From a bacterium (GTDB lineage Bacteria; Vulcanimicrobiota; Vulcanimicrobiia; Vulcanimicrobiales; Vulcanimicrobiaceae), in assembly GCA_021794175.1 (NCBI GenBank), contig JAJYRI010000007.1, positions 1-59,693 of the forward strand: a stretch of 59,693 nucleotides of DNA, given 5' to 3'. Numbering within the stretch: position 1 is the stretch's first letter; each line of letters starts with the position of its first letter. Below the pieces are notes generated by a model. The model made no database searches, was not told the origin of the DNA, and saw only the letters and a list, made by a program, of their open reading frames with translations. Shown here in pieces: positions 6,899 through 15,828 of the stretch. The position numbers and the translations under genes were made by a program.

Positions 6899-9259
6899 TC
6901 ATACATGCAACGTCACGATCGTCACGCCCCCTCCGCCCTCGTCGGCATTCCCGTAGCGGAGCGAGGCGACGGCCGGGTGTTCGCGCAGGTATTGTTGCAG
7001 GCCGCGCCCCAGCAGGCCGCTCCCTTTCCCATGGATGAGCCGTAATTCCGCGAGGCCGGCGAGCGCGGCATCGTCGAGCCAGCGCTCGACGAGCGGCTCC
7101 GCCTCGACGAAACGCTTTCCGCGCACGTCGAGTTCGCCGCTACTCTGACTCGCACGCTCCAGCTTCGCTGCCGCCGCGCTGCGTTCGAGCTTACGCTTCG
7201 CGCCCGGCCTGCGTTCGAGATCGCTCCGTGCGACGATGCTGCGTAACGCGCCGATGGCAACTTGCACCCGCTCGCCGTAATCCTCCACCACCCGCGCCTC
7301 CTGGCGCAACGAGCGGACGAACACGACGTCGTCGGGCGCGAAGGTTCCGCTCTCGGTCGGCGTTCGAACGGAAAGATCGGCGAGGCCGAGTTCGCCGCGC
7401 AGCCCGTCGGCGGCGCGAGCGAGCGCGCGCGTTTGGCCGGGGGTGATTCGCGGACGCTGCGCCGCCGCGCCACGCATCAGTTCGGCGGCGAACTCGCGTA
7501 GATGAGCGGCGAGTGCGTCGTCGGCGCGTTGCAAAAAGCGCTCGCGTTCGGCGAGCGAGGCACGCCGTTGTGCTTCGAGACTCGCTCGCACGCTCTCGAG
7601 CGCGGCGCGCTCTGCCGCGAGTTCGCTGCGTTCGGCCTCAAGTTCCGCCGCTCGCTGCGCGAGTTGCGCGAGCGCACTCTCGTAATCGCGCTCGCGACTC
7701 TCGAGCAAGTTCTGCGCCCGTTCGATCGTCGCGGGCGGCAGCCCCATCCGCCGGGCAAGCGGGAAGGCGAGCGACTGCCCCGGAGCCCCGATATCGAGTT
7801 GGTAGGTCGGGCGAAAATTCTCGGGATCGAAGCGCACGCTCGCATTTTCGACGTGGTCGGCGGAATGGCCGAAGAGTTTGAGTTCGGTCGAGTGCGTGGT
7901 GAGGATCGCGCGCACGCCGCGAGCGAGAAAGCGTTCCATCGCCGCGCGCGCGAGCGCCGCACCCGCGGCCGGCTCGGTTCCCCCGCCGATCTCATCGACG
8001 AGCACCAACGTTCGCTCGTCGGCGATCTCCAGCATCGTACGTAACCGCACGAGGTGCGCCGAGAACGTCGAAGCGTCGTCGGCGATCGATTGTGCGTCGC
8101 CGATATCGGCGACGATCCGCGCGAACGAACCGATACGCGTCGCATGCCCGGCGGGGAGTTGGAGCCCCGCATACGCCATCGCCGTAAAGAGCCCGGCGAG
8201 CTTGAGCGCGACGGTTTTGCCGCCCATGTTCGGGCCGCTGATAACCAATATTTGCGGGTTCTCACCGAGCGCAAAGGATTGCGCGACCGCCCGCTCGCCG
8301 AGCAACGGGTGCCGCCCGGCATCCACGAAGAGCTCGCATGCGTCGACGATCTCCGGCTCGCAGGCATCCATCGCAATCGCAACGCGCGCTTTCGCGGCGA
8401 GCAGATCGACGCGAGCGAGAAACTCGATGTTTGCCGCGATTCGAGCGCGATGCTCGCCGACCGATCGTGAAAGATCGGTGAGGATTCTCTCGACCTCGTG
8501 CTGCTCGGCGACAAGCGCGGTGCGTACGCGATTATTGGCATCGAGCGCGGCGAGCGGCTCCACGAACAGCGTCTGCCCCGAACCGCTCGTATCGTGAACG
8601 ATGCCGGGAAACTCCCCGGCGAACTCCGCCTTCACGGGCACCACATAGCGCCCTTCGCGCATCGTAACGACACGTTCCTGAATCGCACTCTCGAAACGAC
8701 TCGAGCGCAAGATCGCACCGACCCGCTCGCGCGCTTCGTTCTGTGCGCCGGCGATGCTCCGGCGTAAACGCGCGAGCGCCGGGCTCGCCCGGTCGAGAAC
8801 CTCGCCGCGTTCGTCGAGCGCGTTGCGTAACTCCCCGACGAGCTCTTTGCAATCGCCGTGAAGCGCGAGAAGTGGCTGCAGCGATCGTTCGTCGATCTCG
8901 CGCAAGACGCGAGCCGCACTCGCCGCTGCTGCAAGCGCGTCGGCGACCGCGCGCAGTTCGCTGCCGGTAAGGCGACGCCCGGCCGCCGCCGCATCGGCGA
9001 GTTCCTCCGGGTCGATCGCGGCACCAACGTAGAAATCCCGCTCTACCAGCGCCCGACGAAGCGCCGCGGTACGCGCCTGTTCTTCGCGAATCGCGGCAAT
9101 ATCGTTCTGCGGTAAGAGCTCGCTTGCGTAGCCTCGTCCGCGTTCGGTCTGCGTCGCGCGTTCGACGCGAGCTACGATAGCGGCGAAATCGAGTGCCGCC
9201 AAGGTCTGCTCGTCGGCGAGAGCGCGCTTATCCTCCAAGCCGTTCGCGCAGCAGCGCAT
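6899..9259 (-). CDS. mutS2: MutS2 (anti-recombination / ribosome rescue ATPase)
   Basis: Up to 786 residues. MutS2 homologues lack mismatch-recognition domains and are known to suppress recombination or to split collided ribosomes. Visible parts: an N-terminal helical clamp (TLAALDFAAIVARVE), a MutS ATPase with Walker A GPNMGGKT and Walker B-like LVLVDEIGGGTEP, a long coiled coil rich in Glu/Arg/Ala (about 520-610), and a C-terminal Smr nuclease domain with LDVRG and HGKGSGLLG. The first ATG overlaps the end of gatB by 32 bases; TTG 9238 is an alternative. It sits between gatB and tyrS in the same run. Confidence 0.94.
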   Translation of the reverse strand: MRCCANGLEDKRALADEQTLAALDFAAIVARVERATQTERGRGYASELLPQNDIAAIREEQARTAALRRALVERDFYVGAAIDPEELADAAAAGRRLTGSELRAVADALAAAASAARVLREIDERSLQPLLALHGDCKELVGELRNALDERGEVLDRASPALARLRRSIAGAQNEARERVGAILRSSRFESAIQERVVTMREGRYVVPVKAEFAGEFPGIVHDTSGSGQTLFVEPLAALDANNRVRTALVAEQHEVERILTDLSRSVGEHRARIAANIEFLARVDLLAAKARVAIAMDACEPEIVDACELFVDAGRHPLLGERAVAQSFALGENPQILVISGPNMGGKTVALKLAGLFTAMAYAGLQLPAGHATRIGSFARIVADIGDAQSIADDASTFSAHLVRLRTMLEIADERTLVLVDEIGGGTEPAAGAALARAAMERFLARGVRAILTTHSTELKLFGHSADHVENASVRFDPENFRPTYQLDIGAPGQSLAFPLARRMGLPPATIERAQNLLESRERDYESALAQLAQRAAELEAERSELAAERAALESVRASLEAQRRASLAERERFLQRADDALAAHLREFAAELMRGAAAQRPRITPGQTRALARAADGLRGELGLADLSVRTPTESGTFAPDDVVFVRSLRQEARVVEDYGERVQVAIGALRSIVARSDLERRPGAKRKLERSAAAAKLERASQSSGELDVRGKRFVEAEPLVERWLDDAALAGLAELRLIHGKGSGLLGRGLQQYLREHPAVASLRYGNADEGGGGVTIVTLHV

Positions 9260-10682
9260 TCACCGCTGCGGGATCTGCCTTTCCGCGCGAGCTCTTCATC
9301 ACCGCACCGACGAGAAAGCCGAAGACGTTACTCTTGCCGGCCCGGTATTCCGCGACGCTTGCGGCATTCGCGGCGAGTACCTCGTCGACGAAACGCGCGA
9401 GCGCTGCGGGGTCGCTGGTTTGCGCGAGCCCTTCCCGCTCGACGATCGCTTTCGGCGAGCCTTCGCCCGCCCACATCCGTGCGAGCAATTCCTTGGCGAT
9501 CTTCGAATTCACGGTCTTCGCTTCCACCAACGCAACGAGTTCGCCGAGATGCTGCGGCGTCACCGGCGACTGATGAATGGCCACGCCGCTTTCGTTGGCC
9601 AGCCGCGAAAGGTCGCCGAGAACGAAGTTCTGCGTCTGTTGCGGCTGTTTCGATATTTCAACGCTGCGGTCGAAGAAATCGGCGATCTCGGGCGCATCGA
9701 TCAGCTGGGTCGCTTGTTTGATATTGAAGCCGTACTCTTTCGTGTATCGCTCGAAACGTTCGATCGGCAGGGGCGGCATCTTCGCGCGCACTTCGGAGAC
9801 GCGCGCCTCGGAGGTCTCCATCGGCACGAGATCGGGGTCGGGGAAATAGCGATAATCGTGTGCGAGCTCCTTGCTGCGCATCGAGATCGTCGTTCCGTTC
9901 GCCTCGTCCCAGCCGAGCGTTTCCTGCACGATGCGCTCGCCCGCATCGAGCATCGCGCTCTGTCGCGCGATCTCGCTCTCGATCGCTCGGCGGACCGACC
10001 GGAAGGAGTTCATGTTTTTGATTTCGGTCTTCGTCCCGTAGCTCTCGCTACCGACCGGCCGTATCGACACGTTGGCGTCGCAACGAAGCGAGCCTTCCTC
10101 CATTTTGACGTCGCTGACGCCGATTGCCATTAACGTGCGTCGAAGCATCTCCAAGAAAGCAACGGCTTCGTCGGCGCTCCGTAAATCGGGTTCCGAGACG
10201 CATTCCATGAGCGGTACGCCGGCACGATTGAAATCGACTAGCGAGTACGAACTCCCGGCGATGCGCCCGTCGCCGGAGCCGGCATGGGTAGACTTACCGG
10301 TATCCTCTTCAAGGTGGATGCGGGTGAGACGACATTCGCGAACCGTCCCATCCTCGAGCCAATAGCGCACCACACCGCCCTGCGTGAGCGGCATATCGTA
10401 TTGCGATATCTGGTAATTCTTCGGCATGTCGGGATAGAAATAGTTCTTCCGATCGAATTTAGAGAACGCCGGAATTGCCGCCTGAAATGCCAACCCCGCG
10501 CGAATCATGTATTCGATCGCCGCCGCATTGGGCACCGGAAGCGCGCCCGGCATACCGAGGCAGACCGGACAGATCAGCGTGTTCGGTTCCGCGCCGAAGC
10601 GATTCGCACAGCCGCAGAACATCTTGCTCGCGGTCTTTAGTTCGACGTGGCATTCGATCCCGATAACCGCTTCGTACTTCAT
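9228..10682 (-). CDS. gatB: Asp-tRNA(Asn)/Glu-tRNA(Gln) amidotransferase subunit B
   Basis: 484 residues. With GatA and GatC it converts Glu-tRNA(Gln) or Asp-tRNA(Asn) to the amidated form. The N-terminal cradle domain begins YEAVIGIECHVELKT and contains the zinc-site cysteines CGC and CPVC. Other family markers are YFYPDMPKNYQISQYD, HLEEDTGKS and DFNRAGVPLMEC. The C-terminal YqeY-like tail domain is present. The ATG at 10682 overlaps the gatA stop in ATGA and has GGAGG 10 bases upstream, so translation is probably coupled. Confidence 0.96.
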   Translation of the reverse strand: MKYEAVIGIECHVELKTASKMFCGCANRFGAEPNTLICPVCLGMPGALPVPNAAAIEYMIRAGLAFQAAIPAFSKFDRKNYFYPDMPKNYQISQYDMPLTQGGVVRYWLEDGTVRECRLTRIHLEEDTGKSTHAGSGDGRIAGSSYSLVDFNRAGVPLMECVSEPDLRSADEAVAFLEMLRRTLMAIGVSDVKMEEGSLRCDANVSIRPVGSESYGTKTEIKNMNSFRSVRRAIESEIARQSAMLDAGERIVQETLGWDEANGTTISMRSKELAHDYRYFPDPDLVPMETSEARVSEVRAKMPPLPIERFERYTKEYGFNIKQATQLIDAPEIADFFDRSVEISKQPQQTQNFVLGDLSRLANESGVAIHQSPVTPQHLGELVALVEAKTVNSKIAKELLARMWAGEGSPKAIVEREGLAQTSDPAALARFVDEVLAANAASVAEYRAGKSNVFGFLVGAVMKSSRGKADPAAVNALLRERLGG

Positions 10683-12163
10683 CGCGTTGCCTCCGCCAAC
10701 TGCGTTCCGTGTTTGGTCGCATGCATCGTCGCACGTTCGTAGGCGTGTGCCGCCGCGAGCAACGGGCGCTCGGCGAAGAGCGGCGCGGTCAGCTGTAGCC
10801 CGAGCGGCATGGGGTGCTCGCCCCCTTCGGGGGTGACCCAACCGCAGGGAACGCTCAACGCCGGCAGGCCGGCGAGCGACATCGGAATCGTGTAATAATC
10901 CATCAGATACATGCTGTAGGGATCGCTCTTCGACTTAAAGCGAAATGCGGGCGAGCTTGTCGCTGGTGCGGCGATGAGATCGCAACGCTCGAACGCCTTG
11001 GCAAAATCGCGCGCCACGAGCGTGCGCGCTTTTTGCGCGCGAACGTAATACGCGTCGTAATAGCCGCTCGAAAGCGCGTAGGTGCCGATCAAAATGCGCC
11101 GCTTCACCTCGGGGCCGAAGCCCGCCGCGCGGGTACGTTCGTTCATCTCCGCTACGTCGGCTCCGTCGACACGCAAGCCGTAACGAACCCCGTCGAAGCG
11201 CGCCAAGTTCGAACTGCATTCCGCCGGAGCGATGAGGTAATAGGTAGCGAGCCCGTAATCGGCGGTCGGTAGCTCGACCTCGACGATCTCGGCACCGAGC
11301 GCTTCGAGATCGTGGAGGGCGCGATCGTAAACGTCGTCGATATCGGCGCCGAGTTTATGAGTATCGAATTGTTTCACCACTCCGATTCGCAGACCGCGCA
11401 GATCCTCGCGTAATGCCGTTGCGGTCGGTTCGACCGCCCGATCGACGCTGGTTGCATCCATGGTGTCGAAGCCGGCCATTGCATCGTAGGCAAGCGCCGC
11501 ATCTTCGACGCTGCGCGTTAACGGTCCGATCTGATCGAGACTCGAGGCAAAAGCGATGAGTCCGTACCGCGAGATACGCCCGTAGGTGGGTTTGAAGCCG
11601 ACGAGATTACAGAACGCAGCCGGCTCGCGAATCGAGCCGCCGGTATCGCTTCCCAACGCGATCGTCGCTTCATACGCCGCGACCGAGGCCGCCGAGCCGC
11701 CGCTCGATCCACCCGGCACACGTTGCAAATCGTAGGGGTTGCGGGTGACGCCCAGCGCGCTATTCTCACACGACGAGCCCATCGCGAATTCATCCATGTT
11801 CGCTTTTCCGACCGGAATCGCACCGGCAGCGAGCATCGAGCGCACGGCGGTCGCCGTGTAGGGTGCGACCCAGCGTTCGAGCATCTTGCTCCCGCAGGTC
11901 GTCACCGTGCCCTCGAGCGCGAGGTTATCCTTGACGGCCAACGGCACGCCCGCAAGCGGGAAACGCTCGCCGGCGGCGATTCGCGCGTCGAGCGCGTCGG
12001 CGTTTTCGCGTGCTTGCCGTTCGAGCACGCTGAGATAGGCGCCGACCTGCGGCTCGACCGCTGCAATGCGCTCGAACGTCGCGTCGATTACTTCGCGCGC
12101 CGAACATTCGCGCGCGTTGACCGCACGCGCGATCTCCGCCGCACTCTTCACTATCGTCGTCAT
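10679..12163 (-). CDS. gatA: Glutamyl-tRNA amidotransferase subunit A
   Basis: 494 residues, amidase-signature family. It hydrolyses glutamine and passes ammonia to GatB. The catalytic Lys-Ser-Ser set is visible: the Lys in PLAVKDN, the first Ser in the loop GGSSGGSA, and the nucleophile in the GSDTGGSIREPA segment. PTYGRISRYGLIAFASS is also typical. The ATG at 12163 lies 2 bases past the gatC stop; a longer frame starting at 12265 overlaps gatC and is rejected. Complete and unremarkable. Confidence 0.96.
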   Translation of the reverse strand: MTTIVKSAAEIARAVNARECSAREVIDATFERIAAVEPQVGAYLSVLERQARENADALDARIAAGERFPLAGVPLAVKDNLALEGTVTTCGSKMLERWVAPYTATAVRSMLAAGAIPVGKANMDEFAMGSSCENSALGVTRNPYDLQRVPGGSSGGSAASVAAYEATIALGSDTGGSIREPAAFCNLVGFKPTYGRISRYGLIAFASSLDQIGPLTRSVEDAALAYDAMAGFDTMDATSVDRAVEPTATALREDLRGLRIGVVKQFDTHKLGADIDDVYDRALHDLEALGAEIVEVELPTADYGLATYYLIAPAECSSNLARFDGVRYGLRVDGADVAEMNERTRAAGFGPEVKRRILIGTYALSSGYYDAYYVRAQKARTLVARDFAKAFERCDLIAAPATSSPAFRFKSKSDPYSMYLMDYYTIPMSLAGLPALSVPCGWVTPEGGEHPMPLGLQLTAPLFAERPLLAAAHAYERATMHATKHGTQLAEATR

Positions 12164-12165
12164 CG

Positions 12166-12459
12166 TTACGCCTGCCCGATAATGCGCGGAACCCGAACGA
12201 ATGCGCCCTGCCGTTGCGGTGCGCCCTCGAGCACTTTCTCGCGATCGAGCGATGGGCGCTCGCAATCTTCGCGCACGACGTTCCGCGATTCGACCACTTG
12301 CGCCGTCGCCGGGATGCTGTCGAGATCGAGGTCGGCGAGCGTCGCAACGTGGCCGAGCAGGTCGCCGAGCTGCGTGCCGAAGCGCTCGACTTCGTCCTCG
12401 GTTAAGGCGATGCGGGCGAGCTTGGCGACGTAGGCGATATCAAGATTCTCGGATGACAA
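12166..12459 (-). CDS. gatC: Glutamyl-tRNA amidotransferase subunit C
   Basis: 97 residues if it starts at TTG 12459, the usual size. GatC braces the GatA-GatB interface. The family opening is clear: YVAKLARIALTEDEVERF, then a middle stretch ending in DLDSIPATAQV and a C-terminal FVRVPRII. No ATG or GTG fits: the frame upstream overlaps the end of the RNA methyltransferase gene. TTG 12459 is preceded by GGAG at 12473-12470; ATT 12462 and CTG 12465 are possible too. The start codon therefore overlaps the upstream gene by about 20 bases. Confidence 0.88.
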   Translation of the reverse strand: MSSENLDIAYVAKLARIALTEDEVERFGTQLGDLLGHVATLADLDLDSIPATAQVVESRNVVREDCERPSLDREKVLEGAPQRQGAFVRVPRIIGQA

Positions 12460-13933
12460 AATCAGGGTACTCCGTAGGTGATGACTGGTCGTCGTCGGGC
12501 CATTCCGGCGGTGGGGTATCGGCGAAAGCCGCTTCGACCGCCGCTTGAATCTCGCGCGCATTGCAATAGAGCGTGACGAGCGTTTCGACGTGCCCCGTCT
12601 GGGGAAACATATCGAACGGCTGTACGATCCCGACGGTGTAACCATTGGACGTGAGGAACTTTAAATCCCGGGCGAGCGTTGCCGGATCGCACGAGAGATA
12701 CCAGATATTGGGCACCCGCGCTCGTGCAATCGCCGCCAGCGTCGCTTCGTCGCTTCCCTTGCGCGGCGGGTCGAGGAAGAGAATCTCCGCCTCGCGCAAC
12801 CGCGCGGCAATCTCGGGGCGCGCGACCGCCTCTTCCACGCGCGCAGCGACGAACTCGACGCGCTCCTGTAAGGCATTGAGTTCGGCGTTCGCCTCGGCCT
12901 CGCGCACGGCCGCAGGGTTCTCCTCGATGCCCAGCACGCTGCTTCCGGCTGCGGCAAAATAAAGCGAGAAGGTTCCCGCACCGCAGTAAAGATCGACGAT
13001 CTTTCGCGGCTGCGCGAGCCCGCCGCGCATCAACGCAAAGATCTTGGCGACGACGCCGGGATTCACTTGAAAGAACGATTCCGGCGAAACCCGGTAACGC
13101 ACCCCGGCGATCGTCTCTTCGATCGTCGTCGTTCCGGCAACGGTGCGATTCTCTCGCCCCATGACGGCATTCGCACTCGTAGGGTCGAAGGAATTGGCGA
13201 TGCCGCGCACCTTCGGTAAGCGTTCGAGCAGATGACTTGCGACGCGTGCGATCTCCGATGATTCACGATCGGTCGTGATGGAGAGTACGCTGCCGCCGTT
13301 CGCCGACGAAGCTCGCGCGACGAAGTGCCGTGCGACGCGATAGACCTCGCCGAGCCGATCCTCGAGACGCAATGAGTTCAGGCGTGCGACGATATCGTCG
13401 AGCTCCGGGACCAAGATCGGACAACTCTCGATTTCGACTAACTCGTGCGTGCGCTGGCGGAAGAATCCAAGCCGCGGCGAGCTTCGGTCGCCGCCGTCGA
13501 CGACGAGTGCGACTTTATTGCGGTAGCGCCGCGAACGCGGCGACGGAATAACGTTGCGAACGTCGATGCCGTGGAGCCCGCCGATGCGGCGCAGGGCATT
13601 GTGGACGACCTCCCGCTTCCACGAGAGTTGCGCGGGATAGCTCATGTGCTGCACCTGACAGCCTCCGCAGGTGCCGAACGCCGCGCAGAACGGTACCACG
13701 CGATGCGGCGAGCCCGAGAGCAAGCGCACTTGGGTCGCGACGGCGTAGCGGGCCTTGAGCGTGGTAATGCGAACGAGCGCCCGCTCCTGCGGAAGCGGCC
13801 CCCAGCAGAACACGGCAAGAGCACCGAGTCTTCCTACGCCTTGCCCGTTGACGAGCAGATCGTGGAAGGTCAGTTCGACTTCGTCCCCGACGCGCACGCG
13901 CGGCGGGTTAGGCGCTGTTCCTTTGGTCGTCAA
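12440..13933 (-). CDS. rlmD: RlmD/RumA-type 23S rRNA (m5U) methyltransferase
   Basis: 497 residues. Family enzymes methylate uridine at C5 in rRNA using SAM. Parts seen: an N-terminal TRAM domain (residues about 12-70), a four-Cys iron-sulfur site (CAAFGTCGGC plus a later ESCPIL), a SAM-binding fold with VDLYCGAGTFSLYFA and FLDPPRKG, the catalytic Cys in YLSCDPATLARD, and the closing QPFDMFPQTGHVE. Whether it acts on U1939, U747 or both (as RlmCD) cannot be told from sequence. It overlaps the small membrane protein upstream by 26 bases and gatC downstream. Confidence 0.92.
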   Translation of the reverse strand: MTTKGTAPNPPRVRVGDEVELTFHDLLVNGQGVGRLGALAVFCWGPLPQERALVRITTLKARYAVATQVRLLSGSPHRVVPFCAAFGTCGGCQVQHMSYPAQLSWKREVVHNALRRIGGLHGIDVRNVIPSPRSRRYRNKVALVVDGGDRSSPRLGFFRQRTHELVEIESCPILVPELDDIVARLNSLRLEDRLGEVYRVARHFVARASSANGGSVLSITTDRESSEIARVASHLLERLPKVRGIANSFDPTSANAVMGRENRTVAGTTTIEETIAGVRYRVSPESFFQVNPGVVAKIFALMRGGLAQPRKIVDLYCGAGTFSLYFAAAGSSVLGIEENPAAVREAEANAELNALQERVEFVAARVEEAVARPEIAARLREAEILFLDPPRKGSDEATLAAIARARVPNIWYLSCDPATLARDLKFLTSNGYTVGIVQPFDMFPQTGHVETLVTLYCNAREIQAAVEAAFADTPPPEWPDDDQSSPTEYPDFVIRES

Positions 13934-14150
13934 GCGTCTTCAACAAAGAGTTCGCCTCATCGATTAAGGCTTGGATGCGTTGACCGGTCGGGTCGGATTG
14001 ACGGCGAAAGAAGAGGACGCGCGCGGCGACTGCGGTGAGCGCGAGGCCGAAGCCCGCAACACCGATCCAGATCAGCGCGCTCTTCATCGACGAGCGATCG
14101 CTCTGGGCCTCGATCTCCGAGCCCGGTTCCTGTTTACTTTGCTCGTTCAT
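13908..14150 (-). CDS. Small single-pass membrane protein
   Basis: 80 residues, not recognised. A polar, Gln/Glu-rich N-terminus is followed by one membrane helix (about 24-46, ALIWIGVAGFGLALTAVAARVLF), then a short tail with a Leu-rich helix (IQALIDEANSLLKTL). First gene of the run leading through gatCAB to tyrS, overlapping the start of the methyltransferase gene by 26 bases. The ATG has only a weak GAAG-type ribosome site. Confidence 0.65.
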   Translation of the reverse strand: MNEQSKQEPGSEIEAQSDRSSMKSALIWIGVAGFGLALTAVAARVLFFRRQSDPTGQRIQALIDEANSLLKTLDDQRNSA

Positions 14151-14183
14151 GGCTTCGTGAAGGTTTCGCTATGGATACGGTGT

Positions 14184-14189
14184 TACTCT
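14184..14189 (+). promoter_or_regulatory. Candidate leaderless -10 element (TACTCT) of the TonB-like gene
   Basis: TACTCT lies 6 bases before GTG 14196, which has no Shine-Dalgarno site. The spacing would put the start codon at or next to the first transcribed base. No good -35 box is visible. Weak alone; it is one of several similar layouts in the window. Confidence 0.35.
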
Positions 14190-14195
14190 GCATCG

Positions 14196-15017
14196 GTGCC
14201 CCGAAGTTATTTCAGCCCGACGACGCCGGCGGATCTGCCGGCCGCCCGCCGCCGCCGTGCCACGCTCGCCGTTGCCGGGGCAATCGCATTGCATCTGCTT
14301 GCCCTCCTGCTCGTCGCACGCCTCGTTATCGTGCATCTCCAGCAGCAGCGGGAGCGGGCGCGGACGCAGATCATCGCTCTCGCCACCGTCCGGCACCTCG
14401 CTCCCAAGACCGTACCGGTGCCGGCCGCACCGCGCCATGCCCCACAGCCGCGGCGGTCGCAACAGCGGCCGCAACAGCCCACGCAGCAGGCACAACCTGT
14501 CGCCGTGCCTCGGGAGCTGAGGCAGCCGCTACGGAACCCACGCATTCCCTTGCATGGCCCGAGGGCGCCGCGATCCACGACCGAGACTGCACGACAATTC
14601 GTCGAGCAGCAGCAAGCCGAGCTCGCCCGAGAGGCTGCACGCATTAACTCCAGGCGTGCCCCACTCTCGCTTGCGACGAGCGCTCCCGATCCGTCGACCT
14701 TCCGCCGCAGCATCGTCGACAGCGGCGGGGTATCGCGCATCGACTATGCCGAGGCCTACCTGCTTCCCCTGGAACATTGGTTCAGCGGCGATCTCAGCTG
14801 CTATTACGTTCGCTACGCTGCCTCGTTCTCGCAGGGCGGTAACGAGAAAGGCGAGATCCCATGGCCGGTCTGCTATCCGCGCGACCACGACGAACTCGCG
14901 CACGGGCCCTATCCGCATCGTTTGCCGGTGCCGTACCCGCAGCCGAGCTATCGCCTTCCGCGGGGCACCTATCTAACGCCGTTCATGCAGCGCATCTACA
15001 ACGACCGCCCGCAGTAA
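14196..15017 (+). CDS. TonB-like membrane-anchored protein of unknown function
   Basis: 273 residues from GTG 14196. The layout matches energy transducers: a basic N-terminus (ARRRRATL), one membrane helix (about 24-47, AVAGAIALHLLALLLVARLV), then a long Pro/Gln/Arg linker. A GTG at 14157 and an ATG at 13971 are upstream in frame, but the latter overlaps the facing gene heavily. The C-terminal 100 residues are not a recognisable TonB domain: they contain two Cys (LSCYYVRY and PVCYPRD, about 25 apart) and many Tyr/Pro. A cell-envelope role is likely; the C-terminal function is unknown. Confidence 0.65.
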   Translation: MPRSYFSPTTPADLPAARRRRATLAVAGAIALHLLALLLVARLVIVHLQQQRERARTQIIALATVRHLAPKTVPVPAAPRHAPQPRRSQQRPQQPTQQAQPVAVPRELRQPLRNPRIPLHGPRAPRSTTETARQFVEQQQAELAREAARINSRRAPLSLATSAPDPSTFRRSIVDSGGVSRIDYAEAYLLPLEHWFSGDLSCYYVRYAASFSQGGNEKGEIPWPVCYPRDHDELAHGPYPHRLPVPYPQPSYRLPRGTYLTPFMQRIYNDRPQ

Positions 15018-15069
15018 TGCGGTAGGGGCCGCCGGCTCGTATCCCCTCCCACCGGCGAACCCTACCGCA
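15018..15069. terminator. Inverted repeat between convergent genes
   Basis: Arms 15018-15027 and 15060-15069 pair perfectly over 10 bases, with a second inner pairing 15030-15035 with 15052-15057. It begins immediately after the stop of the TonB-like gene and lies 24 bases from the stop of the facing BON gene. There is no U-run, so it may be a stability hairpin or a factor-assisted terminator for either strand. Confidence 0.55.
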
Positions 15070-15092
15070 CGCAAGCTCGCACCGCGCCGTCG

Positions 15093-15764
15093 TCAGACGA
15101 GTGCGAGCTTATTTTCAACCTCGGTAACGCCGGGGATCGACCAGGCGGCTTGCACCGCTTCGCTCCGTTCGAACCATCCGTGGACGTTGCCGCTGAGAAT
15201 GACCTTCCCGCCGACAACGCGGATGTCGATCTTATCGGCGTCGATCTGGGCCTGCCGGTGGAAGGCGCGTTTGATCGTCGACTCGACGTTCTCCGGCGAA
15301 ACCCGCGGGCGTAGCGAAATGTAGTTCGTCACGCCGCGTACGCCGCGGAGGTTGCGTACCGTCTCGGCCGCGCGCTCGCGCTGATAGTACCAATCGACGG
15401 TGCCTTCGAGGGTCACGTGCCCGTCTTCGACGATCGCGCGAATATCGGCGGGAAGCGTGACGTTCCAAGCAAGGGCGTTGGTGACTTCGCGCGCGATGTC
15501 GGTGTCGTTCCGGACATGCATCGCCGGCAGGTCGACTTCCAGACGCTCGGCGACCGCCTTCACGCCTTTTACCCGCTTGGCGGCTTCTTCGGCCGCCCAC
15601 TTTTCGGCAAAACTGGAGACCGTGCCGGTCAAAGTGACGACGCCGTCTTCGGCGGTCACGCCGATATGCTGGGCGTCGAGTTGTGGGTCGAGATCGAGCT
15701 CGGCGAGCACGTCGTCCCGCAGGCTCTCGTTCGTAAGTTGTGACATGGTGGGATGTTCCTCCAT
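15093..15764 (-). CDS. Protein with three BON domains
   Basis: 223 residues made of three tandem BON modules (about 15-80, 85-155 and 158-223), each with the GxVTLxGxV-type core (GVVTLTGTV, GHVTLEGTV, GKVILSGNV) and a conserved Gly in V(K/R)GV or PGV. BON domains bind phospholipid surfaces and are typical of osmotic-stress proteins such as OsmY. No signal peptide is visible, so it may be cytoplasmic or use another route. Two starts are plausible: ATG 15764, 5 bases after TAGAAT (leaderless layout), or ATG 15746 with GGAGG 11 bases upstream. Confidence 0.88.
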   Translation of the reverse strand: MEEHPTMSQLTNESLRDDVLAELDLDPQLDAQHIGVTAEDGVVTLTGTVSSFAEKWAAEEAAKRVKGVKAVAERLEVDLPAMHVRNDTDIAREVTNALAWNVTLPADIRAIVEDGHVTLEGTVDWYYQRERAAETVRNLRGVRGVTNYISLRPRVSPENVESTIKRAFHRQAQIDADKIDIRVVGGKVILSGNVHGWFERSEAVQAAWSIPGVTEVENKLALV

Positions 15765-15769
15765 GCCCG

Positions 15770-15775
15770 ATTCTA
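15770..15775 (-). promoter_or_regulatory. Candidate -10 element (TAGAAT) of the BON-domain gene
   Basis: TAGAAT on the minus strand ends 5 bases before ATG 15764. The transcript would begin at or next to that ATG. No clear -35 hexamer is seen 17 bases further up. Confidence 0.4.
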
Positions 15776-15828
15776 GTCCGCGCTCCGGCGTTTTTGAGGA
15801 AAAGCCGATGAAGGCTCGCAGCGGAAGC

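Noticed and set aside
13971-14195. Longer N-terminus for the TonB-like protein
   Set aside because: It overlaps the facing small membrane gene and part of the methyltransferase gene and reads as Arg-rich shadow sequence.
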